From Setaria digitata (taxonomy: Eukaryota > Nematoda > Chromadorea > Rhabditida > Setariidae): a stretch of DNA of 64,000 nucleotides. The DNA lies in the NCBI GenBank assembly GCA_003640385.1, contig RCAB01000034.1, forward strand, positions 209,890-273,889, given 5' to 3'. The notes under the pieces are model-generated. The model was given only the letters and a program-made list of their open reading frames with translations, did no database searches and was not told where the DNA came from. Below are positions 1 through 12,300 of this stretch, piece after piece (within the stretch, counting starts at the first letter, position 1; every line of letters starts with the position of its first letter). The translations under genes were made by a program, and so were the position numbers.

Positions 1-230
1 ATAATAGTACACCATGCTGATAATGATATCACACAGCCCCCATCATCGCACTGTACCACTGGTCCCTTCTTTCGTTCATTTATTCATTATTCGCTGGTAG
101 CATGTTTTCCTACAAGTGCTTTATGGTCATCGTTCTTCCATCTTTGGAAACTCGCCACTTCATTTAATTTTACTACTTAAAGTTGATGGTGTATGTCATA
201 AATCGAATGATACCTTCGGGATTTTGTAAT

Positions 231-241
231 TCCTCTTCCAG
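231..241 (+). promoter_or_regulatory. 3' splice acceptor just before tps start (probable trans-splice site)
   Basis: A pyrimidine-rich acceptor ending in CCAG lies five bases before the ATG at 247. No upstream coding exon is visible in the 230 bases to its left, so a spliced-leader site giving a five-base leader is the simplest reading. A cis-splice from a 5' UTR exon outside the window cannot be excluded. The ATG at 247 is the first in this frame after the acceptor and opens a frame that stays open to a good donor at 513. Confidence 0.45.
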
Positions 242-246
242 GAGAC

Positions 247-3200
247 ATGGATCAAAGTAGCGGGCGTTTAATAAGTGAAGGACGACTGATAACAAGGGAG
301 ACAGAAAAGGGTGACCTACCGACCGATATTCCGGATGCAACACTTTTAACGAATACAGTGGGTGAATCAGTGATCGACAGGACGTCACATTCCAGTGTGT
401 CACAATCCGAAACAGTGCGAGAAAATTTTGGTGATCGGGAAAGTAAAGTGCAGGTGACAAGTCTCCAGAATAGTACATGTGGTTCATGTAGATCTACAGA
501 TGACATTGATAGGTAAGTCATCTGGTACTTCTTCAGTTGCAAGTACTCCAGTGACTACCGCACAAAGTTTTGGAAAGTGCACCCTTCAGTCGTTGTCTTT
601 CCTGTTGATAGCAAATGTAATAATTCCGCGCCATATCTGTGGTTTCAGAAAAAACCGTGAAGTGTAATACTTCTTATCGTTTATGTTGTTAATCACTTGC
701 ATGAAAGTAATGTTTTTTCACTTCATATATAACATTACTGATGAGATGTTCAAAGTGCCACGCAAAATGATAATGCACTGTTGCTTTTTCAAACCATGTA
801 ATTGTCTGTTCTGTACCTAATTTCATCCGGTGACCGAATTCGAATTTTGAATTTGGAATATGAAATCCATAACTAAGTCAAATAATATGCCAGGATTTTT
901 TCAATCGCACGATATCTATATTCAGTCGGCAGTTTCCTTTGCGTGTCATGGTCTGGTTATCAATTCACTGTCTGGATTTGACATGTGAGGCCATGGATTT
1001 CAAACAGTATCTCAAGGTGGCACAAAGTAATGGTTAAGCATCTCGGTAGCTGGACATACCTCTTGATGAAACTGGGTTTTTTCAATTTTTTAAAAATTGA
1101 AATTGTAGCAACAGTGAGGAAGTGAACAATCGGCTCCGATTAATGAACAACAAAGAGATGCAAAGCAAGCTGACGACGAAAACTTTGCCTACAGGAAAGC
1201 TTGTTAACCTGTTGCCAGAATCAAATGACCAAGAAAATTGTACATTTTTTGGAGTGGACAGTGAAGAACAGGACAATCAAACTACTACTCAAATTCTGGC
1301 TGATCGTCCATTTCAGCGGTCCGCTCAAGCTCTCAGAAATGATACGGATTCTGTCGGAAGAGTTCGGCGGGTAGACTTTTATTTTTGGTATTTTTGGTAA
1401 TGCTTTATTATTTTTTCTTTTCAGTTAGGATAAAGAGAGAAAAGAAAGAATTTTATTGTAAACGATCTATAATTTATTTACCCTGGATTATATGTTGAGA
1501 AAACTGTCTATGCAAATTAGAATGGAATTCTTTTTTTTTTTTTTCTAGTAGTTTATGGTTTGGGCAGTATTTTGGATGGCTTATATGAAAGCTTGGATTA
1601 TGATAAACTTTGGAATTTTGTAACTAATTTTTTAAAACCTGGGAGATGCAGAGGTATATAACGCAACCTAGGTGGATTAGGATAAATTCGTTGGAACGTT
1701 TTATTAAATCTACATTTAACATTCTCACAAAAATCGAGGCTTTTTTTTCTTTATCTTGAAATTTCATTTTTTAGGAAATGGAAAAGATTTTGTTGAAAAT
1801 GGATGAAGGGGTCCCGGATATGGAGCTAATTGACGATTTTCTTCGGGAATGTTCCATAATTTTAAGAAATCGGTGGCGAGCTCGAGATAGATTTTCTGAA
1901 ATTGCATTCCAGGTCCTAGGCGGTGTTGAATTTTCGAAATGTTTTTTTTTTTTTGAATTGTAAAAAATTAATAATGAGTATATTGTCAGTTATTTTGATG
2001 AGAATTCCCTTGATTTTGTCAATTTCCATCACCAGAAATATATTTTAGGGCTTACTTTTGGTGCTCGAATTTTGCTTAGCTTATACGAAATCGTATGATC
2101 CTATGTTTGACTACTTTTTGTCGAGTTTGGGCTATAATTCGGTCGCATTCTGGCGTCTTGCCGTTCCCTTGATATATGACTCGGATCTATCTGCCGGTAC
2201 TCATTATCGTGATGCCTTATTGTTCGCTCTGGCACTTTACGATGTCAACAACAGTAAAAGTCGTTTACGGTTATAATTAGCTTCATTTGAGTTTTTTCTT
2301 GGCTCGAGCTCTCTGTAGAACTGTGTCATGCCGTCGACAGTCAATGGTTTGTAAGATAGGTCACAGAACAAGGTTGTTACATCTCCCTAATTGCATTTTT
2401 GGCACTTCTAGGGAATTATATGCAGCTGTTCCTGGTGTTCGGCAAAGTATGCTCGGGATCCATGCCAAGCGCTTTGGCGAAAAATACCGCCACTTACAGG
2501 TTTATTTATTTTGTCACATTTCGTAATTAAAGCCGAATTAATCTTTTTTTTTTTTTTCTCGAATCATAACGAAATAACAGATGATGCGAAGTCGTGCAAG
2601 TTCGAGAAGATCCAGCATTCAAGGTTCAATTGAAAATCTGGATTTATCGGAGCTTGAATTTGATGAGCCGACTGAAAATGATGCACATGCCGGAGGTGGA
2701 CTAACTGATATTTCTCATCACAAGGTTTTATATTCGCATATTTGTTTTTTAAGTAAGAATTAAGTTTTTATTGCAGTAATTAATCTAAAAATGGAGATTT
2801 CATCGAATTTGGGTCGTAAAAAAAGCAGGTGAGTCAAGACTGAGCTTAATACTGGTCATGTGGACTTTATGAAGAATGCTGACTTGTATTATGGAGTGAA
2901 ATGTTATAAATAGAGTCTTTAATTAAAAATATATAAACGAAGAAAGCTTATAAAACTATGACAAAATAGTCACTTTCACATGTTTTTTCCTCCTTCTTTT
3001 TGTATAACTTTGAACTGGTTACAGGTTATGCATTGAAGATTTCTCATGAATTTTTCATTTTTAGCACATATTTCTTCCTCTTTATATGTATAGTAAAAAA
3101 TAATAATAATAAGGAAAAAGAACGTTATTTAAGTATGGTGAAATGAGACAGATTTTTTACTTTCAAAAAATCTTGACAGTCAAGATTTAGCTGAATTTCT

Positions 3201-6200
3201 CAGTCCACAGATCTTTCCGGTTTTTGAATTTGAATGAAAATTTCGGAAAATGGTGCACTTGTTCTTCAGCAGCGTGTAATCAACGTGTCAAACGCTCCAC
3301 CAGTGTCAATAAAGCGTAAGCTAAGTGGTAGTTGGGAAATTCAACAAGGAAGTGGTGGGTTGGTGGCCTGTGTCGATCCAGTAATGAGTGTGGATAAAGA
3401 GAATATATGGCTTGCAAATATTGGGATGAATCTACAAGGAGCTGCCAGACGACTCTCTGAAGATCATGTATTCTCCCTTTGCAGTTTGTTTATCTATAAC
3501 AAAGTGTAGCATGTCGATATTGTAATTGCGGGAAGTGAATGAATTTTTGCATCTCAGCTTTCAGGGGCCTCCTTCAACCAATTCTCTTGGATTACCAATT
3601 CTTCGGCAGGCCAATGCCGGAGAAATCTTCCATGTCTTAGGTGACGATCCGAAACCGAACTCGTTAACAGATAATGAAAGAGACGTTGAGTAAGTAGTCT
3701 TTCATGTCCCGTAAGTAATTAGATGGCAGTTGAACAAAATATTCAGTTTGGTCAGTTCAAAATAAGAGATAAAGAATCGGAACGTGTTTTACAAGATTAA
3801 GGTATGAATAAACAAAAAATCGGTTGGGAAAAAAAGATAAATAAGAAAAGACCAAAATGAAGCCTTAGTGATTGCTGTTAAAGAAAAAAAAAATAATGCA
3901 GGGAGCTGTTGAGATGTTGTGTTTTGTTAGTTTTTTCACGCTAGAAAAATTTCCCTGTCTCAGCCAAAAGTTGTTTGGTTCAGGCGAGAAATGTCATTAC
4001 TGTCAGTGCTGCATGATTATAATAAATCGAACTACCAACTGAATCCAGTAATTGTGAATCAAGAAGATTATAACACATACTATGGTGGTATCAGTAATGG
4101 TTTACTCTGGCCTGCACTTCACAATTTGCCGGAATATATTGTTAAGGATTACGATGATGAACAGGTTTGTGCATTACTTCTTATTCTCTGTTATTACCAG
4201 ATACCACTGAAATTCACCTTTTATTTTTTTCTTTCGCTATCAATGTGACTTTTATTCTTTTCTTTTTTTAAATGGTTTTTAGGATGTCTTAACTTTGCAG
4301 ATACTTCGAGAACATTGGTGCGCGTATGTTAGAGTGAATTATCAATTTGGAATTAATGCTGTGCGGAATAGCCGACCTCAGGATTTCATCTGGATTCATG
4401 ATTATCATCTAATGCTTACAGGACAGATGATGAGAAGTTTAGATAGTAATTTGGAGGTGGGCAATATGTTTTAATATGGGAAATAATTGCCGAAAAATTT
4501 TCTCAAGTTTGATTTTATTGTGTTTATGTTAGTATTAAAAAATCCATACTTCATTTAGGTCGGATTTTTTCTGCATATTCCATTCCAACCTCCAGACAAC
4601 TGGATGATGAAATATCGTATCGTTGCAGAACCAATAATGCGAGCCTTACTTCGATTCACAAAAGTCAGTTAACTGAACACACTTTGTGCCTTGGAATCGT
4701 ATAAAAGCTGGAAAATATCAAGCGGGTTACCATTTATGATTTTCGTTCCGCTTTTTCCCATATGTTCATATTGTGGTTTTCGAGTAATTTTTGAACTCAA
4801 ATTCCTAATTTTTTGAGTACTATGTGATATGATGTATGAATGTTGTGGAAAGAATGCGATTTAAATGACATTTGTTTTGAAAATTCCATTCACAGGTTGG
4901 TTTTCAAACTCACCGTGATCGTCAAAAGTATGTAGAACTAGTGAAAAAACATATATCACGTGCTCGCATTCAGTATGAAAGTACAGTTGATATATTCACC
5001 GTCACTCATGAAGTAATAATTACTTGATTGTTTGATTCTCCTACTGGATAAAATTCTCTAACAGTTTCATTTGCGGGACTTTTCTTATTTGTAGAATTCG
5101 TATTCCTTTCCAAGTTTTTGACCATTTAGAATTAACGGTTTTTAAACTACGCATTGGTCAATAGACGGACTCGAATTTCGACAAAACTTTTTTCAGAATT
5201 TTACGTGTTCATTGGGTGTTTTCCCCGTATCAATCAAAAATGAGGATTTTTTAAATATCGTTAAAAATCCAGCGACTACAAAGCTTGCTGCAGAGATACG
5301 AAAAAAGGTAAATTTTGGTTTTTGCTGTCTGAATTATTTTATTTTGTTGCCGTCGGGTTTTAACATTGTTGAAGATGAATCTTTTTTAGCTACTCTCTGC
5401 TGGATCCAACAAAGGATGCATTTTTTTCTCGGTCGAACGATTCGATTATACGAAAGGTATTGCTGAAAAGCTTAAGGTTGGTTTATAGAAATTTTCGTTG
5501 CTAAAATGTAGTAATTATTAATATTATATTTTCTGTGGGAAACTTATTTCCCAATGCTACGTCATTTTTTAAACATAATTTTGGTGATTGTTTACAGTGA
5601 TATCTCCCCTAGAAGTTCTGGTTATGACAAATTAGTGAGTGCTTTTTAGGCCTGGAAGCGCTATTTTGAGAAATATCCTGAACGTATTGGATTGGATCTT
5701 TTGTACCAGGTGGCAGTGACCAATCGGCGGTCTGTAGAATCGTATCGGATTTATCAAGACAATTGCTTGAAAATTGTTGGCGATGTGAATACTGCATTTT
5801 CTTGCAAAGAATTCCCTAACTGGAAACCCGTCAAATTCAATATGGATGGTATTTGAATTATTTGCTTGATCGTTTACTTCATTTACGTATTGTTCCTTAT
5901 AGCTAAATAAATATCTCTTGCTTTTATATTTCGGGAAACGTTTTAGGTTTACCTCGAGCTAAATTGGTAGCACATTATTTGGCAATGGATGTAGGTGTTG
6001 TAACACCCATCAAGGATGGCATGAATCTAGTTGCAAAAGAAATGCTGGTTTGTAATCCCGCAGCTGCACTCATACTTTCTTCGGGAGCAGGAACTGAAGT
6101 TCAGTTGGGTAATGCTGGTTTTTATGCCAAGGACAAACAATGTTATTACCGAGTCGAAGATGTCGCCAATACCGAAGTTAGCGTAGTTAATTTTTTTTTT

Positions 6201-9116
6201 TTTTTTTTTTTTTCAGGATTTTTGGTTTTGCTGTGTATCAGTATGAGATTTCATAAATTTTGAAAATATTTTCTAGAAATTTGATTTTGCTCTCTAGAAA
6301 GCATTAAATGCCTTTTGTTGATTTAAAAATATATCGCCATTATTGAAAAACACGTATTTAGGTATTTGCTGACTGTTTTTATAAAGCTGCAACGGAATCA
6401 TTGGAAGTAAGACGTGGTCACGGCATTCTACTGAATCAATACTTAATGAGTCATGATATCGATGAATGGAGTACGGCTTTCTTAGATCCTTCGTGGACGC
6501 ATGAAGTAATCAGACTTACAGAGGTACTTACCGTTGAAAGCCTTATTCGCTTCAAAACATACGTTGTTCTAATATAATTAAGTTTCGCTGCAGTTCGTGG
6601 TGAAAAAACTAATGTAGTAATTTCATAATTTTTTCATCTCTTCGTGACGACTGTATATTTAGGTGAAGCTTCTGGCTGATTTTTACCAACTTATGGATAA
6701 GACATGTCAGGTACGTCGTCAAATTGCTGAGCGGGTTTTGAAGGGAATTGCAATTCGAACCCATTTCTCTGTTTCACTGGAGAATGCGAAGGTAAAGTTG
6801 TTGTGCCTTGTACACTGAAATAGTTACTTCATAACAAGTATACATATCCGAATCTTTTTCTACAGATATTTATTTTTCTAGAACTTTGTTTTTGTGAAAA
6901 ATGGATTATTAATGTTATGAATGATAGATTGGTTTATTCTTTCTAGGCATCGCTTGAAAACTCATGTGTTCCTGGTACGCATATTCTAATTTTGGAGACT
7001 GCAGCTGCAGGTGACGACTCCGATGAGGGTAGTCAACATTTGACTGCAAAATTTGACATAGCAAATGAATTGGCTGAATTGGAAAACGATCTTGAGTTTC
7101 TCAGATTCATTCAGAGTGATGAAATCAATAATGTGGAGCAGTTCGTTATGGTTAGCTCTAGACTTCAATTTTCGATTTCATTTACTCGATTACAGATTAT
7201 TGTTGTGATCCCATTTATTCTTGCTGTATTATTTTTCAGACCCTTGGAAGTTATCACCCGGCTGGACAAACAGCATTTGTTGATGAAGTTAATAAGGCAT
7301 TTGCGTTATTAACTGAAGGTGATCATTTCCAACACTTTTTTACTGATCGTGATGGTACGCTGAAGTCCTACTCTTGTTCTTATCCAGCCAGCATTCAACC
7401 AGCATATTCTGCGGTCATCCAAGTACATATAAATTTATTATTACTCGAAAATAATATATACCTATCAACATTAACCCTTCTATAGCAGCATAATTGTATT
7501 TTGATCATGTTTTCTGGAAATTTGAGAGTAATTCGAATGCTATTCCTTAATTAAAAAATTTCAGGCACAGTTTGCTCGTCGTTGCGCACAATTTTGTGCT
7601 ATTGTTACTACATCACCCCTGATGCATATTGGTGTTTTAAACGTTAGCACAATGCCAGAGGGTTTGTATTTTAAAATTTGTAATCCATTTTGATAGCATC
7701 GATGATAAAGAACCGTTTTTTAAGCACTTCAACACTAGGTTTCCTTTTTTAAGGTTACTATGCCTATGGTGCATCCGCTGGTCGTGAATGGTATTTGAAC
7801 CCCTCTCTTCAGTTCAAGGATGATAGTGTCAATGACGCAGATCTGGCTTTGCTAACGAATGTGTTTGAAAGAGTATGCAAAACATTTCATACTTAAAATG
7901 AAATATTTGAATTAAATAATGAGTTTTTAATGTGATATATTCCAGTTGGAGGAACTACTTGAACAACCGGAGTATCGTAATTTTACGTGGATTGGATCCG
8001 GTTTACAGAGACATTATGGACATATCACAATTGCCCGGCAGGATGTCAATTATTCAGTTCCTAAGCATCGCTCGTCCCTTTTGTTCGTTGTTTAATCCCT
8101 CTTTTTCAAGGATAATTCTTTAAATTAATGCATCAATCTAATTCTCCTTGAACAAATGTTCATTCCAACCTTTTATTTAAGACCATCCTTTTATGAGAGA
8201 ATGATCTTAAATAAAAGTCTTGTGAGTGTTTGTAGGTATCAAGCAGTATGTAAAATAGTGAACGAAGTGGATCCTACTGCGGCAACACTAGCATTACGAG
8301 AAGGTGAATTCGATTTGAAAATTTTCACAAAAGTAGCGCTATCGGAAGTTAATAGTGCCACGGTAATCTTTCATTTAACTCTTTTAATAAAAACCAAATA
8401 ATTAAATCTTCTAATTAACTGGTAATATATTTTACGAATGAAAGGTGGAAATATTGCAGGTTGTTGTTAAAAAGGATGCTGCTGAAATTCATATGTAGGC
8501 TAAAAAAATTTTTGAGCTCTAATTTATAAAATATAGCCGTGACATCAAATACTTTGACTCATCAGCCTTCTTTATTGCTAAATTCTTTTTAATTTAATTT
8601 TTAGTCCAAGATTTCTGGTCGTATCTTCAACAAAGGACATGGTATTCGTTTGATCAAGTCGAAAATGGGTCTTAAATTAAATTGTGGTAAGATTTTGGTT
8701 TGTGGTGATTCTGAAACCGATTTGCCGATGCTTGAAGAATGCTTGACTTGTTCGCCAGCGAATGTCTATACAATTTGGGTTACAACAAATCCTCAGCTGC
8801 AAGAAAAAGTGCGATCACTTTGTGGAACATATGAGAACGATCATTACGTTTTTGTGTCTTGTCCTGAAGTAAGATTTCTTTGCTCAACAGTTCATTTACT
8901 GTAATCATAAAATTTGAATGGAGTTGTGTCATATTTTGAGATCCTCCCAGAGAATTATATTTAACATTCAAGTTCTCGAAATTTTCATGGTGCTGAACTT
9001 GAAATGTTCATTTTCGTTTGTTGACTTTGAAGGTGTTACTGGGTGCGATGGCAAATGCAACCGTGCGCGAAATTACAATACGGCCGCAGGGAGATGATGA
9101 TGATGACGAAGAATAA
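247..9116 (+). CDS. tps: Trehalose-6-phosphate synthase (GT20 + HAD phosphatase-like domain)
   Basis: Makes trehalose-6-phosphate from UDP-glucose and glucose-6-phosphate in the cytosol; trehalose is a nematode storage and stress sugar. I read 27 exons: 247-512, 1109-1370, 1775-1912, 2049-2269, 2412-2499, 2581-2724, 3270-3467, 3565-3689, 3984-4164, 4301-4456, 4559-4663, 4896-5012, 5197-5307, 5390-5476, 5650-5848, 5947-6176, 6362-6523, 6663-6791, 6947-7150, 7240-7422, 7565-7661, 7754-7872, 7946-8073, 8236-8362, 8460-8494, 8605-8868, 9033-9116. The product is about 1386 residues, the size of nematode TPS (from memory C. elegans TPS-1 is about 1370). The GT20 domain (about 480-950) carries SNGLLWPALH, WIHDYHLML, FFLHIPFQPP, VERFDYTKGI and DGMNLVAKEM. 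The HAD-like region (about 1060-1340) carries DRDGTL near 1077 and CGDSETD near 1304. The first 300 residues resemble only nematode-type N-terminal extensions, and a serine-rich segment (about 326-345) is probably flexible. All junctions keep frame except 8494/8605, which is one base out. Exon 4384-4456 could also begin at 4283. I cannot tell whether this is tps-1 or tps-2. Confidence 0.93.
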
Positions 9117-9324
9117 TTTCGTTTGCACTTGTTTATATTTTTTTTTTTTATCTGCATTGTATATAGTATACATTTCTATTAGTTAATATGGAATATAAAT
9201 TAATTATTTGGATCTTGAGTAAAACTAATTAATATCAGCTAATATATTGGGCCTCTTCACAATATTGTTTTTGTATATCTTTTTCAGGTGAATTATGTTT
9301 ACCATCTAAATGGTTTTTTAATTC

Positions 9325-9330
9325 AATAAA
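9325..9330 (+). terminator. Polyadenylation signal candidate for tps
   Basis: AATAAA lies about 210 bases after the TAA stop in an AT-rich 3' flank. It is the first perfect hexamer downstream. The motif is common in AT-rich DNA, so only its position supports the call. Confidence 0.4.
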
Positions 9331-12300
9331 TTTATATATTATGGAATGGTTTAAGTTAGGAAAGTATCTGATTTTAAAGTGAAAAACTCTTTATACCTTT
9401 ACATTGCTATCAAATTACTATAGTTTAGAACAAATGGAATTATATTATATTGAAAGCAATGCTCTTCAGATCGCTTTATTAATTTACTGCTGTGAATGCT
9501 TGCTACGTTGACAGTTAATGATTCGTTCATGTAGCTCATTTCTAGTCCACATGAATGAATACTCCCATACCTCATTTGCTCATGTGTAGGATGATTTTTC
9601 TTTAAAAGTACGCTTTTTTTTTTTAAAGAGAAATTTACTTTCTAACTGGAAAATCGAGGAGCACTTGTAGTTTCTCATTACATGTTGAACTTATACAGGT
9701 CATCATAATGTTCATTGTTTTTCCTGAAATTAGACTGTTGGTTTTGTCTTCAACATTAAATGCTAAGGTATTTTCCTGCAAGTTTTTGTTAGGAATTGAT
9801 GTCACTAGCATATTTCTAACTATGCAATGCAAAGAAGCAGAATGTGCAATGCATGAAGGATACCTTTGCATTCGTGCCTCAAGTTTTTATTTGATGTAAG
9901 GCTACTGTACAATGTGGTTTTATTGCTCTGTTTAAGGTTATCAGTATTTCTACATTTGTTAGGAGGTGATTTTGTTTTAAGAGCAAGTAATGGTTCCATT
10001 TTTCCGAAAAAAAGTCAATGGAGCAAGTCAGTGAATTGTTAGTTTAATTAATCTGGTTTCTCAGTTATTTCCAGTAGCTTATAATTACAACACTGCTGCA
10101 GTATAGTAATGATTGTTTTAGTCGGAGTGAGACAAAGAATGTACGGCTTTGGGAAAATGTGTTCTACTATATTTTGTAGAAACTGCAATCTTTAGTTGAC
10201 AGTTTGGTGGGCATGAAATTCAATCTGCATCTGATCGACTACCTGACTTGTAATTCAATCTTTATTCCAGAAAGTTTTTTATATGAAATATAGTGCTAAT
10301 CAAATGCTTCAAATTGCAAGTATATATCTAACGTTTCTGTTTCACTCAGTTTGATGTTGGTATATGTTAGGTGTAGTACGCTCCTTATTGGTAGCTTTTT
10401 TTTTGCTACAGTTTACCAAGACCAGTTCTTTTTCTACTTAGCCTTTACACCTTAGTTGATATAAAAGTAATTAAAAAGTGAATCTTCGTAGTCGGGCTTC
10501 AGTGATTCTCTTACGCAGTAACGCCAGGCATATATTGAAATATATCTCCAGAAGTCATGAAATCTGATTTCTGAAGTTTATGAATTTCTATTACCGAGTG
10601 GGTAGTAATAAACTGCGCCCGTCGTTCAGGCTTCTTAATGTATCCTACCAGAGCCAGTTCACTTACCCCATGTGCTTCATTATTGTTAAAATTTTTCTTC
10701 TGGAGAAACTTGAAGTCATTTAAGAGATTAACATAAATACAAGAGCATCTTCATCAACAAGTGAAGCACTGTTCATATTTCAGTTTTCACAATTAGAAAA
10801 CGGTTACTACATATGCGGAGATTTTGGTAATGAGAGTCCGCTAAAAATTGCTGCATTTGAAACACTGATCCTTAAATAACGGTCAGTTCGTACTTGTTAC
10901 TTCCCTGCTTCATCTCGTACTGTCCCTCATTAGCCTCGAAGATAATCACAGCAACAGCATGCAGATACCAGACATGGTTAAGGATGGCCTTATGATGACT
11001 ATCGGTTCGGTAACTGTAAGCTTCACAGAGGTTGATCGCACTTTTTGTGTGACTGCATTTTCTGCTACTGAAAGAAATTAGGGTGTGGAAATATAAATGT
11101 TTTTTTACATGAATGATTCGTTAACAGTAGGTTGGTTATTACATAGAAGGTTTGTCCTTGTTTTAGCTGAATGCATGACTTTAGCTACTCGTAGAATTCA
11201 GGTCTCTATCATTGCAGTTGATTAATTTTTACAGTAATCTAACTACAACAACTGAGGAATGTATCGTACATTAATCGACCTCGAAGCTATAAAGTGTAAA
11301 GTATTTTACCGTTGGTCTGGTGTGATTCGTATTCAAATGTTCTCGGGAAGCTGCTTCACTGATACCATCGAATTGGCACAACTTATTTCCTTTGAAGGTC
11401 TCAATTGTTATCGCCTTTTCAACTATCACTGCACTGAAGTCATAACTCATGATCACGCTATCGGGGTCGTCCAAAGTCTTTCGGAAGCGAAGGCTGTTCG
11501 ATCCTGATGTTATGTATATTAGATTGGTGTCATGTTTTGTAAAGATTAAAAATTTCAGCTGAACGGCTTCACAACGCTACCAATTTCGAACATTGGTTCC
11601 ACTGCCGGAATTATAAGTCTGTTATTTATCGGTGCAGTCCTCAAAAATTGCTTATATTGTCGTTCTGAAGTATTTTTAATTTAATTTAGTCTATTTTCAG
11701 TAGTTTTTATACTAATTATCTTGAAATCCTGAAAATATAAATTATGGACTTGTGAAGTTCTACATGCTCACTTTGTTCCTATAAGCAGGTTTATTTTGGG
11801 AATGCTGTTTTCGTCAGATTATTTATGAAACTGTTTAAATACAACTTTCATTGAAATTCGAAATATTCTTGGTTATGTAGTGGATGGGATGTCTTTTTCT
11901 TTACATCGAGTGTGTATGTTTTCGGCGCGTATATGTTTTAACTTTGGGTAAAGGATAAATTAGAAACATAGTCTTACATGGACCTGGTTGGTCCGGAGTT
12001 GATAGGAAAGCAATCCTAAATTTTCCCATTTTGCACTTAGTATTGATGATGGTGCATATTGGAATTTGTAAAATTTATTTATTCCCTTTCTGAGCTGTAA
12101 CATGAAATGGATACGTAATTTATTTGCAGATATTATCCTTATATAAGTGATACCTTTTCTGGTATCTTTATCTGTTTAGAATTATAGGTACTTTTCGGAC
12201 ATCCATTGGTTTTCTTTTTTATATTGCCTACACTAGTCTCTTTTCAGGCTTTAGTCTGTCCAATTTTCCTCCTTATTCAGATTAATTTGTACTTTAGGAA

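Noticed and set aside
3234..3269. Extending tps exon 7 upstream to the ATG at 3234
   Set aside because: An in-frame stop lies just before it and no acceptor is present; TTGTTCTTCAG at 3259-3269 is a good acceptor that joins the previous exon in phase 0.
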